Assembly: GCA_019243975.1 (NCBI GenBank)
Contig: JAFATL010000609.1
Location: 1 to 6,779, forward strand
From: Actinomycetota bacterium
Lineage (GTDB): Bacteria > Actinomycetota > Acidimicrobiia > Acidimicrobiales > JAFATL01
Direction of reading: 5' to 3'
DNA length: 6,779 bases
How positions within the stretch are numbered: position 1 is the first letter of the stretch; the number at the start of each line of letters is the position of its first letter. Both the position numbers and the translations under genes were made by a program. Below, one piece after another: positions 1-6,239 of the stretch. The notes beneath the pieces were generated by a model. That model searched no databases, was not told the origin of the DNA, and saw only the letters and a program-made list of their open reading frames with translations.

Positions 1-2051
1 CCCCCGGCTATCTGCCCTTCGACGACCGCCGGGTTGATCATCGGGCCGCAGTCCTCGCTCACGATGTAGCGCAGCAGCGTGACGACGCCCGTCTCGGCGT
101 CGACCTCGCACGTGCACACGTGGGTGGCGTTGGCCCAGACGCTCATCACGTCTGCGTGGTAGCGGCCGCTCGCCTCCAGGCCGGCGGGCACGCCATCGGG
201 CAGGGCAGCGGGGGAGAAGTAGGCAATGGCGGCGACGTCGGCCAGCGAGACCCCGGTGGCGGGAGACCCGCGCACGCTGGCCCGACTCTCGCCCAGCTCG
301 ATGTCCTCCGGCGCCGCCTCCAGCTTGTGAGCAGCGATGGTCACGATGCGGTCGCGCAGCACCGACGCCGTCTCTCGCACCGCGCCGGCGGTCATGGACG
401 CACTGCGGCTGCCGGCGGTGCCCGCCCCGAACGGCGTCACCGCAGTGTCGCCCTGCACGGTGTGCACGTCGGCGATGTCGGCGCCCAACGCGTCGGCCAC
501 GAGTTGCACGACGGTTGTCTCGATGCTGTTCCCGGCCGATCCGCCCGCCATGTAGACGTTGACGGCGCCCGACGGCTCGATGCGGATCGTCGCGCCCTCG
601 CTGCCGTAGAAGCCCATGCCCGTCGCCGTGGGCTCGATGTAGGTGCAGGTGCCGACGCCGACGTAGCGGCCGTCGGCCCGCGCGGCCGCCTGCTGGGCGC
701 GGAAGGCGTCGAGATCGAGGATGCGCATGGCCTCTTCGAACGTCTCCAGCGGCGTGACGTCGGTGTAGGTCATGCCGTTGGCGGTGGTGTACGGCAGCTC
801 GTCGAGACGCAGCAGGTTGCGGCGGCGCAGCTCGATGGGGTCGATGCCGGCCTCCCGGGCCGCGATGTCGAGGGCGACCTCGCGCGCCACCGATTCGAAC
901 GCCCACGGCCCGCGGTAGGCGGTGCGGCCGACGGTGTTGGTGTAGAGCCCGAGGTAGCTGAACCGCGCCTTGGGCAGCCGGTACGGTCCCGGGAAGATGG
1001 CGCCCACCGCCGCGCCCGCCATCATCGGCCACGGCATCGGGTAGGCGCCCACGTCCTGCACGTGGTCGATCTCAGCAGCGACCAGCGCGCCTTCCCCGTC
1101 GAGGGCGACGCGCACCTGCGCGTGTTCGTGGCGGGACTGGCCGGCGGCCAGCAGGTTCTCGCGCCGGTCTTCGATCCACTTCAGGGCGCCGTGCACCTTT
1201 CGTGCCGCCAGCAGGATGGCCATGTCCTCCCGCATCGGCAGCACCTTCTGGCCGAACCCGCCGCCCGTGTCACGGGCGATCACCCGCACCGAGTGCTCGG
1301 GGACGCCGAGCAGGCGGGCGCCGAACATGCGCACTTCGTGGGGTGCCTGCGTCGCCGCCCACACCGTGAGCTCGGCCGACGACGGCTCCCACTCGGCGAC
1401 GATGCCGCGCGTTTCCATCGGCACCGGCGAGCAGGCTTGCTCGTAGATGGTCACCGCGGTCACGTGGGGGGCGTCGTCGAAGGCGGGCGCCAGCATCTCG
1501 GCGGGAGCGCCGCCGATCTCGGCCGCCACGTTGCCCGGGTACGTGTCGTGCACCAGCTGGTCGAACTCCCGCGCCGTCTCGTAGTCGACGACGGGCGGCA
1601 GGGGCTCGAGGTCGATCTCGACCAGGTCGGCGGCGTCCTCGGCCACGTAGCGATCGACGGCCACGACCAACGCGACGGGGTCGCCCACGAAGCGGGCCTC
1701 GCCCTCCGCCAGCGGCGGCTTGGGGGTGTCGGGCATCTCCTTGCCCATCGACGTGTACCAGGCCTCCCGCACGTCGGGGTTGAGGTCGGCCGCCGTGAAC
1801 ACCGCCTCGACGCCCGGCAGCGCCAGGGCAGCCGACGCATCAATCCCGAGGATGCGGGCCCGCGCCACGGGGCTGCGCACGAAGCAGGCGTGCAGCATGC
1901 GGGGGCGCGACACGTCGTCGACGAATGTGCCGTGGCCGGTCAGCAGGCGAGCGTCCTCTACCCGGTGCACGCGGGCGCCTGCGTAGCGCGTGGACCCGGC
2001 GCCGAGCGGGCCCAAATCGGGGGTGCCCCCTTCTGCTCGAGTTCCAGCCAT
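1..2051 (-). CDS. Xanthine dehydrogenase/CoxL-family molybdopterin-binding subunit (C-terminus beyond window)
   Basis: This is the large, molybdenum-cofactor-carrying subunit of a molybdenum hydroxylase, which hydroxylates aldehydes, N-heterocycles or similar carbons with water-derived oxygen. About 683 codons are present. The family entry motif VEDARLLTGHGTFVDD is at residues 31-46, PMETRG at 211-216, the cofactor-binding DTGGGFGQK at 261-269, and the loop AYRGPW at 378-383. The visible end, SEDCGPMINPAVVEGQIAG (665-683), matches the conserved stretch about 100 residues before the family's usual C-terminus. The catalytic GExG glutamate therefore lies outside the window. The loop is not AYRCSFR, so it is not a form I CO dehydrogenase. 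The ATG at 2051 sits inside a palindrome and has no ribosome site. A TTG at 2015 (codon 13), about 10 nt after a GGGGG run, is a credible alternative start. The FAD and 2Fe-2S partner subunits, if co-transcribed, would lie left of position 1. Family call is firm; substrate unknown. Confidence 0.93.
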   Translation of the reverse strand, partial: MAGTRAEGGTPDLGPLGAGSTRYAGARVHRVEDARLLTGHGTFVDDVSRPRMLHACFVRSPVARARILGIDASAALALPGVEAVFTAADLNPDVREAWYTSMGKEMPDTPKPPLAEGEARFVGDPVALVVAVDRYVAEDAADLVEIDLEPLPPVVDYETAREFDQLVHDTYPGNVAAEIGGAPAEMLAPAFDDAPHVTAVTIYEQACSPVPMETRGIVAEWEPSSAELTVWAATQAPHEVRMFGARLLGVPEHSVRVIARDTGGGFGQKVLPMREDMAILLAARKVHGALKWIEDRRENLLAAGQSRHEHAQVRVALDGEGALVAAEIDHVQDVGAYPMPWPMMAGAAVGAIFPGPYRLPKARFSYLGLYTNTVGRTAYRGPWAFESVAREVALDIAAREAGIDPIELRRRNLLRLDELPYTTANGMTYTDVTPLETFEEAMRILDLDAFRAQQAAARADGRYVGVGTCTYIEPTATGMGFYGSEGATIRIEPSGAVNVYMAGGSAGNSIETTVVQLVADALGADIADVHTVQGDTAVTPFGAGTAGSRSASMTAGAVRETASVLRDRIVTIAAHKLEAAPEDIELGESRASVRGSPATGVSLADVAAIAYFSPAALPDGVPAGLEASGRYHADVMSVWANATHVCTCEVDAETGVVTLLRYIVSEDCGPMINPAVVEGQIAG

Positions 2052-2072
2052 GCTAAGCAGTTGCTTAGCATG
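2049..2072. promoter_or_regulatory. Perfect 24-bp palindrome, likely TetR operator (site 1)
   Basis: The left arm is CATGCTAAGCA, the spacer is GT, and the right arm is the exact reverse complement of the left, giving 11+2+11 bp of perfect dyad symmetry. It lies between the divergent molybdenum hydroxylase and SDR genes, and its left three bases are the hydroxylase's candidate ATG. The size and symmetry fit a TetR-family operator. A related copy lies at 3462-3485 beside the tetR gene. Each arm also contains TAGCAT reading outward (2066-2071 plus, 2055-2050 minus), which matches the TANNNT form of actinobacterial -10 elements, so a bound repressor would cover both promoters. Operator function is inferred. 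Confidence 0.8.
2066..2071 (+). promoter_or_regulatory. Candidate -10 element for the SDR gene
   Basis: TAGCAT fits TANNNT and would place transcription start near 2078, leaving a leader of about 25 nt that contains the SDR ribosome site. No convincing -35 hexamer is visible at 17-18 bp spacing (TTCCAG at 2042-2047 is weak). The mirror copy on the other strand (2055-2050) could serve the molybdenum hydroxylase gene, with a start near 2043. If so, that transcript would begin after the ATG at 2051. Confidence 0.35.
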
Positions 2073-2103
2073 TCGGGCAGGCCAGGAGAAGAGGGGACCA
2101 CCG

Positions 2104-2850
2104 ATGGGTGAGCTGGACGGCAAGGTGGCAGTCATCACCGGCGCGGGCTCGGGGATGGCCCGGGCCACGGCGCGGGTGTTCGTGCGCGAGGGGGCCAAGG
2201 TCCTCGCCGCCGACATCACCGGAAACGAGGAGATCACCGCCAAGGAGCTGGGCGACGCCGTCGTTCCCTTCCGCGTGGACGTGAGCGACGAGGCGCAGGT
2301 CGAGGCGATGTTCGCGGCCGCAGTGGACGCCTTCGGCCGCGTCGACGCCGTGCTCAACGTGGCAGGTGTCGCCGGTGCGCAGCCCCTCGTCGACACCACC
2401 ATGGAGGAGTACGACCGCATCATGAACGTCGACCTGCGTGGCGTGCTCCTCGGCACCAAGCACGCCATCCGCACGATGCTCCCGACGGGCGGCGGTGTGA
2501 TCACCAACTGGTCGTCGACCGGCGGTCTCAATGCCTCCGAGATCCCCACGACCGTGTACTCGGCCGCCAAGGCCGGCGTCATCGCCGTCACCAAGCAGGC
2601 GGCGGTCGAGTACGGCACCCAGGGCATCCGGGCCAACGCCATCTGCCCGGGCTTCATCGAGACCGAGATGTCGGGCGGCAAGGGCGCCGCCGAGAAGTTC
2701 CCGTTCCTCGTGAAGGGCAGCGCCCTGAAGCGGGGCGGGCAGCCCGAGGAGGTGGCCGAGCTGGCGGCGTTCCTGACCTCGGACCGCGCCAGCTACATCA
2801 CCGGCGCCGTGATCCCCGTCGACGGCGGGTTGACGGCGTCACAGGCCTGA
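2104..2850 (+). CDS. SDR family NAD(P)-dependent oxidoreductase
   Basis: This is a 248-residue classical short-chain dehydrogenase/reductase, interconverting an alcohol and a ketone with a nicotinamide cofactor in the cytoplasm. The Rossmann glycine motif TGAGSGMA is at residues 12-19; the usual last glycine is alanine (A19). Asp37 at the end of the second beta strand favours NAD(H) over NADP(H). The structural NVAG motif is at 85-88. Catalytic residues are N108, S138, Y152 and K156 (YSAAK, 152-156). PGFIETEM at 182-189 and the ending VDGG (239-242) are also typical. The ATG at 2104 follows AGGAGAAGAGGGG with 7 nt after the last G run. In-frame codons continue upstream but cross the palindrome, so a longer protein is unlikely. 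It is divergent from the molybdenum hydroxylase and its last 53 bp overlap the 3' end of tetR. The substrate is unknown, perhaps an alcohol made by a neighbouring hydroxylase. Confidence 0.95.
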   Translation: MGELDGKVAVITGAGSGMARATARVFVREGAKVLAADITGNEEITAKELGDAVVPFRVDVSDEAQVEAMFAAAVDAFGRVDAVLNVAGVAGAQPLVDTTMEEYDRIMNVDLRGVLLGTKHAIRTMLPTGGGVITNWSSTGGLNASEIPTTVYSAAKAGVIAVTKQAAVEYGTQGIRANAICPGFIETEMSGGKGAAEKFPFLVKGSALKRGGQPEEVAELAAFLTSDRASYITGAVIPVDGGLTASQA

Positions 2851-3439
2851 CCTCGAGGCCGGCCAGCAGGTCGTCCACGAACGCTTTGGTCTCGGCGTGG
2901 CCCGTCGTCACGCCGATCATCTGCTCGAGGCCGAGCACCTGGGCCAGGCCCGTCATCAAGAGCAGCCCGACCACGGGCGGCAGCTGATTCTCGTCGACGC
3001 CGGCGGCGGCGAGCGCGCGGGCGAAGGCGGTCTGCTGGGCGCTCCGGAACCGTTCCGCGAACCGGGCCAGCTCGGCCTTGATGGCCTTGTGGTGGTTGGC
3101 GAGAGCGACGAACTCGATGGTGAAGACGGCGGCCCGGGCGTCGGCGTTCATGCGCCACAGCTGCTGGAGCGTGACGCCGTCGGCGACGGCCTGCTCGAAC
3201 CCGCTGATGTTCGCCTCGGCCTGGCGGCGGAAGATCTCGAGGTAGAGGTCTTCCATGGTGCGGAAGTAGTAGTGGACGAGTTGCGGCTTGAGGCCCGCCG
3301 CCGCCGCCACCTTGCGGGACGTGACGGCCGCGTAGCCCTCCTCCAGCAGCAGGCGTTCGGCCGCGTCCACCAGCTGGGCGCGGGTCTGGGAGTCCTTGGT
3401 CCCGATGCGGCGGGCTGAGGGCGTGGTGGCCACCGCCAC
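2798..3439 (-). CDS. TetR/AcrR family transcriptional regulator
   Basis: This one-component repressor has 213 residues if it starts at the GTG at 3439, or 211 from the GTG at 3433. The TetR DNA-binding domain spans about residues 17-70: TRAQLVDAAERLLLEEGY, then SRKVAAAAGLKPQLVHYYF (41-59) as the helix-turn-helix, then the typical YLEIFRR. The rest is an all-helical ligand-binding and dimerisation domain without a recognisable inducer signature. No in-frame ATG lies before the HTH and no strong ribosome site precedes either GTG, so the exact start is open. The tail STRRRRGSRRR (203-213) is unusually arginine-rich and is encoded opposite the SDR C-terminus. The gene is divergent from the P450, with a 24-bp palindrome in the gap that matches a perfect copy upstream of the SDR. 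It is therefore the likely local, autoregulated repressor of the cluster. The inducer is probably a pathway compound (inference). Confidence 0.93.
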   Translation of the reverse strand: MAVATTPSARRIGTKDSQTRAQLVDAAERLLLEEGYAAVTSRKVAAAAGLKPQLVHYYFRTMEDLYLEIFRRQAEANISGFEQAVADGVTLQQLWRMNADARAAVFTIEFVALANHHKAIKAELARFAERFRSAQQTAFARALAAAGVDENQLPPVVGLLLMTGLAQVLGLEQMIGVTTGHAETKAFVDDLLAGLEVRPVTPSTRRRRGSRRR

Positions 3440-3461
3440 TACGTTGCCACACTTGCGGCCC

Positions 3462-3485
3462 CGTGCTAAGCAGTTGCACAGCACG
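3462..3485. promoter_or_regulatory. Imperfect 24-bp palindrome, likely TetR operator (site 2)
   Basis: The left arm CGTGCTAAGCA and right arm TGCACAGCACG flank a GT spacer, with 9 of 11 arm pairs complementary. It agrees with site 1 (2049-2072) at 20 of 24 positions, including 14 identical bases in a row, TGCTAAGCAGTTGC. It lies in the 66-bp gap between tetR and the P450, just before the P450 ribosome site. A weak TANNNT match, TACGTT at 3440-3445, would place the P450 operon's transcript start near 3452, so a protein bound here could block elongation. The less perfect symmetry suggests weaker binding than site 1. Confidence 0.72.
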
Positions 3486-3490
3486 CCCTC

Positions 3491-3498
3491 GGGAGGAG
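3491..3498 (+). promoter_or_regulatory. Strong ribosome binding site fixing a TTG start
   Basis: GGGAGGAG lies 7 nt before the TTG at 3506, close to ideal Shine-Dalgarno spacing. It supports the TTG as the P450 start, because no in-frame ATG or GTG sits nearby and the encoded N-terminus is typical of bacterial P450s. Confidence 0.75.
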
Positions 3499-3505
3499 TC
3501 ACTCG

Positions 3506-4780
3506 TTGACGGATTGGAAGAGCCTCGACTTCTTCTTCGATGAGTCGCTCGTCGACGACCCGTATCCCTACTTCGACGGCCTCCGGGACGAGTGCCCGGT
3601 GCTGCCGATCCCGCATTACGGGGTCACGGCGATCACCGGCTACGACGAGCTGAGCGACATCTACCGCGACAACGAGTCGTTCTCGTCGTGCAATTCGGTG
3701 GTCGGGCCGTTCGCACCGTTCCCGGTCGAGTTCGAGGGCGACGACATCAGTGACGCCATCGCCCAGTACCGGCACCACATGCCGATGCACGAGCACATGG
3801 TCACGATGGACCCGCCCGACCACACGCGCGAGCGCCATCTGCTCATGCGTCTGCTCACGCCGGGCAAGCTCAAGCGCAACGAAGACTTCATGTGGCGACT
3901 GGCCGACGCGCAGCTCGACCAGTTCATCGCCGACGGGAAGTGCGAGTTCATCAGCGCCTACTCCCAGCCCTTCGCCTTGCTCGTCGTGGCTGACCTGCTG
4001 GGCGTGCCCGAGGAGGACCACCAGCGCTTCATCGAGGGGTTCGGCCTGCAGCACTCGCCCGGCGCGGTGGGCAAGGGTGAACGAGGCAACCCCAACGAGA
4101 ATCCGCTGGCGTGGGCCGACTCCTACTTCACGGAGTACATCGAGGCCCGTCGCCGCGAGCCGAAGTCCGACATCCTCACCGAGCTGGCGGTGGGGACGTA
4201 CCCCGACGGCAGCACGCCCGAGGTGAGCGCGGTGGTGCGCACGGCGACGTTCGTGTTCGCCGCCGGTCAGGAGACCACGGCGCGACTGCTGGCCGTCGCC
4301 CTCAAGCACCTGGCTGAGCACCCGGAGATCCAGGACGAGCTGCGGGCCCACCGCGATCGCATCCCCGACTTCATCGAGGAGGCGTTGCGCATGGAAAGCC
4401 CGGTCAAGGCCGACTTCAGGCTGGCCCGCAAGACCACGTCGGTCGGTGGCGTCGAGATCAAGGCGGGAACGCCGGTGATGATGCTCAACGGGGCGGCCAA
4501 CCGCGACCCGCGCCGGTTCGAGTGCCCGCACGAGTTCCGCATCGACCGTCCCAACGCCCAGGCCAACGTGGCCTTCGGCCGGGGCGTGCACTCGTGCCCT
4601 GGTGGTCCGCTGGCGCGGGCGGAGGGCCGGGTGAGCCTCGAGCGCATCCTCGACCGCATGCGCGACATCCGCATCTCCGAGGAGCACCACGGCCCGCCCG
4701 GCGACCGCACCTACAAGTACGAACCGACGTGGATCCTGCGGGGCTTGGCCAACCTGCACCTGGAGTTCACGCCCGTCTGA
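3506..4780 (+). CDS. Cytochrome P450
   Basis: This is a soluble bacterial P450 of 424 residues, the usual length, with no membrane anchor. It is a haem monooxygenase using O2 and electrons from a ferredoxin system not present in the window. The C-helix region MDPPDHTRER is at residues 101-110. The I-helix oxygen-activation motif AAGQETT is at 252-258, with the acid-alcohol pair E256-T257. The K-helix ExxR is E292-A-L-R295. The haem loop FGRGVHSCPG is at 358-367, with Cys365 as the axial thiolate. All key residues are intact. It starts with TTG behind a strong ribosome site. Its TGA shares one base with the ATG of the next gene, so it heads a translationally coupled three-gene operon. The palindrome at 3462-3485 suggests control by the divergent TetR gene. 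I cannot assign a CYP family or substrate from sequence alone. A hydrophobic terpenoid, steroid or fatty compound would be typical for actinobacteria, but this is a guess. Confidence 0.96.
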   Translation: MTDWKSLDFFFDESLVDDPYPYFDGLRDECPVLPIPHYGVTAITGYDELSDIYRDNESFSSCNSVVGPFAPFPVEFEGDDISDAIAQYRHHMPMHEHMVTMDPPDHTRERHLLMRLLTPGKLKRNEDFMWRLADAQLDQFIADGKCEFISAYSQPFALLVVADLLGVPEEDHQRFIEGFGLQHSPGAVGKGERGNPNENPLAWADSYFTEYIEARRREPKSDILTELAVGTYPDGSTPEVSAVVRTATFVFAAGQETTARLLAVALKHLAEHPEIQDELRAHRDRIPDFIEEALRMESPVKADFRLARKTTSVGGVEIKAGTPVMMLNGAANRDPRRFECPHEFRIDRPNAQANVAFGRGVHSCPGGPLARAEGRVSLERILDRMRDIRISEEHHGPPGDRTYKYEPTWILRGLANLHLEFTPV

Positions 4781-5832
4781 TGGCACTGCGAGTCGTGCAG
4801 TGGACGACGGGCAACGTGGGCAAGCGGGCGGTGCGCGCCGTGGCCTCGCATCCCGACCTCGAGCTGGTCGGTTGCTACGCGTGGTCGCCCGACAAGGTGG
4901 GGGCCGACGTGGGCGAACTGTGCGGTCTCGACGACGCGCTGGGCGTGACGGCGACCAATGACGTCGAAGCCCTGCTGGCCTTGAAGCCCGACTGCGTCGT
5001 GTACACGCCGATGTGGCCCGACACCGACGAGCTGGTGCGCATCCTTTCGGCCGGCGCCAACGTGGTGAGCACGGCGGCGTTCATCAACGGGCGCGGCCTC
5101 GGCGTGGGACGGGACCGCATCGCCGAGGCGTGCGCAGCGGGCGGGTCGACGATGTTCGGCACGGGCATCTCGCCCGGCTTCATCGACCTGCTGGGCATCG
5201 CCACCGCGTCGATCTGCGACCGCATCGACAAGATCACGATCAACGAGGCCTCCGACACCACGCTCTACGACTCACCCGACACCGAGCGGCCAGCCGGCTT
5301 CGGCCGGCCCATCGACGACCCCGAGCTCCCGGGCATGGCGGCTGCCGGGACCGCCGTGTTCGGCGAGGCGGTGGCGATGGTGGCCGACGCCATCGGTGTC
5401 GAGCTCGACGACATCGTGTGCGAGGCCGAGTACGCCCAGACCACCGAAGACGTCGTCATGGACTCGTGGACGATCCCCGCCGGGCACGTTGCCGGCGTGG
5501 CGGCCAGCTGGCAGGGAAAGGTGGGCGACCGCACGGTCGTCGAGCTCAACGTTCGGTGGAAGAAGGGCGCCACCCTCGAGCCCAACTGGGCGATCGAGGA
5601 GGGCCACGTCATCCAGGTCGACGGCATGCCCACCGTGCGGGTGAAGGTCGACTACCTGCCGCCGCCAGACTTCCAGGCCACGACGTTCGCCGACTTCATG
5701 GTGATCGGCATGGTGATGACGGCGATGCCCGCGGTCAACGCCATCCCCTATGTCGTCGCCGCGCCGCCCGGCATCGTCACCTATACCGACCTGCCGCTGC
5801 CGTTGCCCCGAGGGTGGGTGCCCCGTGGATGA
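4780..5832 (+). CDS. Dihydrodipicolinate reductase-like / 2,4-diaminopentanoate dehydrogenase-like oxidoreductase
   Basis: This 350-residue protein has an N-terminal Rossmann domain. The motif VVQWTTGNVGKRAV (residues 5-18) holds the GxxG nucleotide-binding turn, and CVVYTPMWPDTDELVRIL (72-89) is the region where this family binds its cofactor after the second half of the Rossmann fold. GTGISPGFIDLLGI (127-140) is a conserved family segment. The C-terminal half (about 145-350) resembles the domain of 2,4-diaminopentanoate dehydrogenase-like proteins. Characterised relatives act on amine or imine substrates with NAD(P)H, but most actinobacterial members are uncharacterised, so the reaction here should not be assumed. 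The ATG overlaps the P450 stop by one base (TGATG) and the nearest GGAG (4762-4765) is too far for normal initiation, which points to translational coupling. The reading frame stays open upstream into the P450, but nothing supports an earlier start. The last 8 bp overlap the next gene. Fold and family are clear; function is open. Confidence 0.85.
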   Translation: MALRVVQWTTGNVGKRAVRAVASHPDLELVGCYAWSPDKVGADVGELCGLDDALGVTATNDVEALLALKPDCVVYTPMWPDTDELVRILSAGANVVSTAAFINGRGLGVGRDRIAEACAAGGSTMFGTGISPGFIDLLGIATASICDRIDKITINEASDTTLYDSPDTERPAGFGRPIDDPELPGMAAAGTAVFGEAVAMVADAIGVELDDIVCEAEYAQTTEDVVMDSWTIPAGHVAGVAASWQGKVGDRTVVELNVRWKKGATLEPNWAIEEGHVIQVDGMPTVRVKVDYLPPPDFQATTFADFMVIGMVMTAMPAVNAIPYVVAAPPGIVTYTDLPLPLPRGWVPRG

Positions 5833-6238
5833 CATCGAAGCCATCAAGCAGCTGAAGGCCCGCTACTTCCGCACCATGGACACGAAGGACTGGGACGGTA
5901 TGCGGACGGTGTTCACCGACGGCGTCGTGATCGACACGACGGAGTCGGGCGGGCCCGCGATCGCCGGCGCCGACGAGTTCGTGGCCTTCCTGCGCGACAC
6001 GCTGTCGGGCGCCATCACGACGCATCACGGCCACATGCCCGAGATCGACGTGACGTCGGCGACGACCGCGACCGGCATCTGGGCGCTGCACGACGTGATC
6101 AAGTGGCCGGGCGGTACGCGGATGGAAGGGTCGGGCCACTACCACGAGACCTACGAGAAGGTCGACGGCAGCTGGCGCATCGCCTCGTCGACGCTGACCC
6201 GCCTCTACATGGACGTGACCCCGCCCGCGGGCGGATGA
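5825..6238 (+). CDS. SnoaL-like / NTF2-fold family protein
   Basis: This small alpha+beta-barrel protein has 137 residues, typical for SnoaL-like domains that act as dehydratases, isomerases, cyclases or binding proteins on cyclic compounds. The opening helix with IKQLKARYFRTMDTKDWDGM (residues 7-26) is the standard start of this group, followed by the usual VFTDGVVID strand (29-37) and a WRIASSTLTR ending (117-126). Polar residues that could line the cavity are Y14, D19, H67, H68 and D90. The GTG at 5825 overlaps the previous gene by 8 bp and follows a purine-rich AGGGTGGG (5811-5818). An ATG at 5829 is in another frame. Being third in a coupled operon behind the P450 and the DapB-like protein, it probably acts on a product of theirs. 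Its stop is one base from the convergent neighbour's stop. Family call is good; catalytic activity is unproven. Confidence 0.88.
   Translation: MDDIEAIKQLKARYFRTMDTKDWDGMRTVFTDGVVIDTTESGGPAIAGADEFVAFLRDTLSGAITTHHGHMPEIDVTSATTATGIWALHDVIKWPGGTRMEGSGHYHETYEKVDGSWRIASSTLTRLYMDVTPPAGG
6221..6234. repeat. GC-only 14-bp palindrome at convergent gene ends
   Basis: CCGCCCG followed directly by its reverse complement CGGGCGG ends two bases before the SnoaL-like stop and six bases from the stop of the convergent gene. As RNA it could form a short stem of about 5 bp with a CGCG loop on either strand. There is no following T-run, so it is not a standard intrinsic terminator. It also simply encodes Pro-Pro-Ala-Gly-Gly, so chance is a fair explanation. 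Confidence 0.3.
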
Positions 6239-6239
6239 A

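Noticed and set aside
1..2051. Molybdenum subunit as a CO dehydrogenase (coxL)
   Set aside because: The diagnostic form I loop AYRCSFR is absent (AYRGPW instead), and no cox accessory genes are in view. Only the broader family is supported.
1990..2103. N-terminal extension of the SDR to an upstream ATG (38 extra residues)
   Set aside because: It crosses the palindrome and the 5' end of the divergent gene. The ATG at 2104 has a good ribosome site and gives the normal SDR length.
120..2111. A plus-strand open frame of over 600 codons opposite the molybdenum hydroxylase
   Set aside because: Its translation is low-complexity, rich in Arg, His, Gly and Ala with no family motif. The minus strand encodes a continuous, motif-complete hydroxylase subunit, so this is a high-GC antisense shadow.
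3425..3434. Perfect 10-bp palindrome GGTGGCCACC at the tetR start
   Set aside because: It is short, GC-rich and formed by ordinary Val-Ala-Thr codons. There is no second copy near other promoters, unlike the 24-bp element.
4522..4779. N-terminal extension of the DapB-like protein inside the P450 gene
   Set aside because: The upstream part is out-of-frame P450 sequence. The Rossmann domain begins right at the ATG at 4780.
3440..4786. Minus-strand frame that stays open upstream of tetR, suggesting a 662-residue fusion protein
   Set aside because: The extra 440-odd residues are the antisense of the P450 and have no domain. The real TetR domain begins at the GTG codons at 3439/3433, after the palindrome.
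5265..5847. Minus-strand open frames opposite the DapB-like gene
   Set aside because: They have no motifs and skewed composition, and lie entirely antisense to a well-supported gene.
5013..5855. Long plus-strand frame, Arg/His-rich, inside the DapB-like gene
   Set aside because: It is a frame-shifted shadow of the motif-complete DapB-like gene with no recognisable domain.
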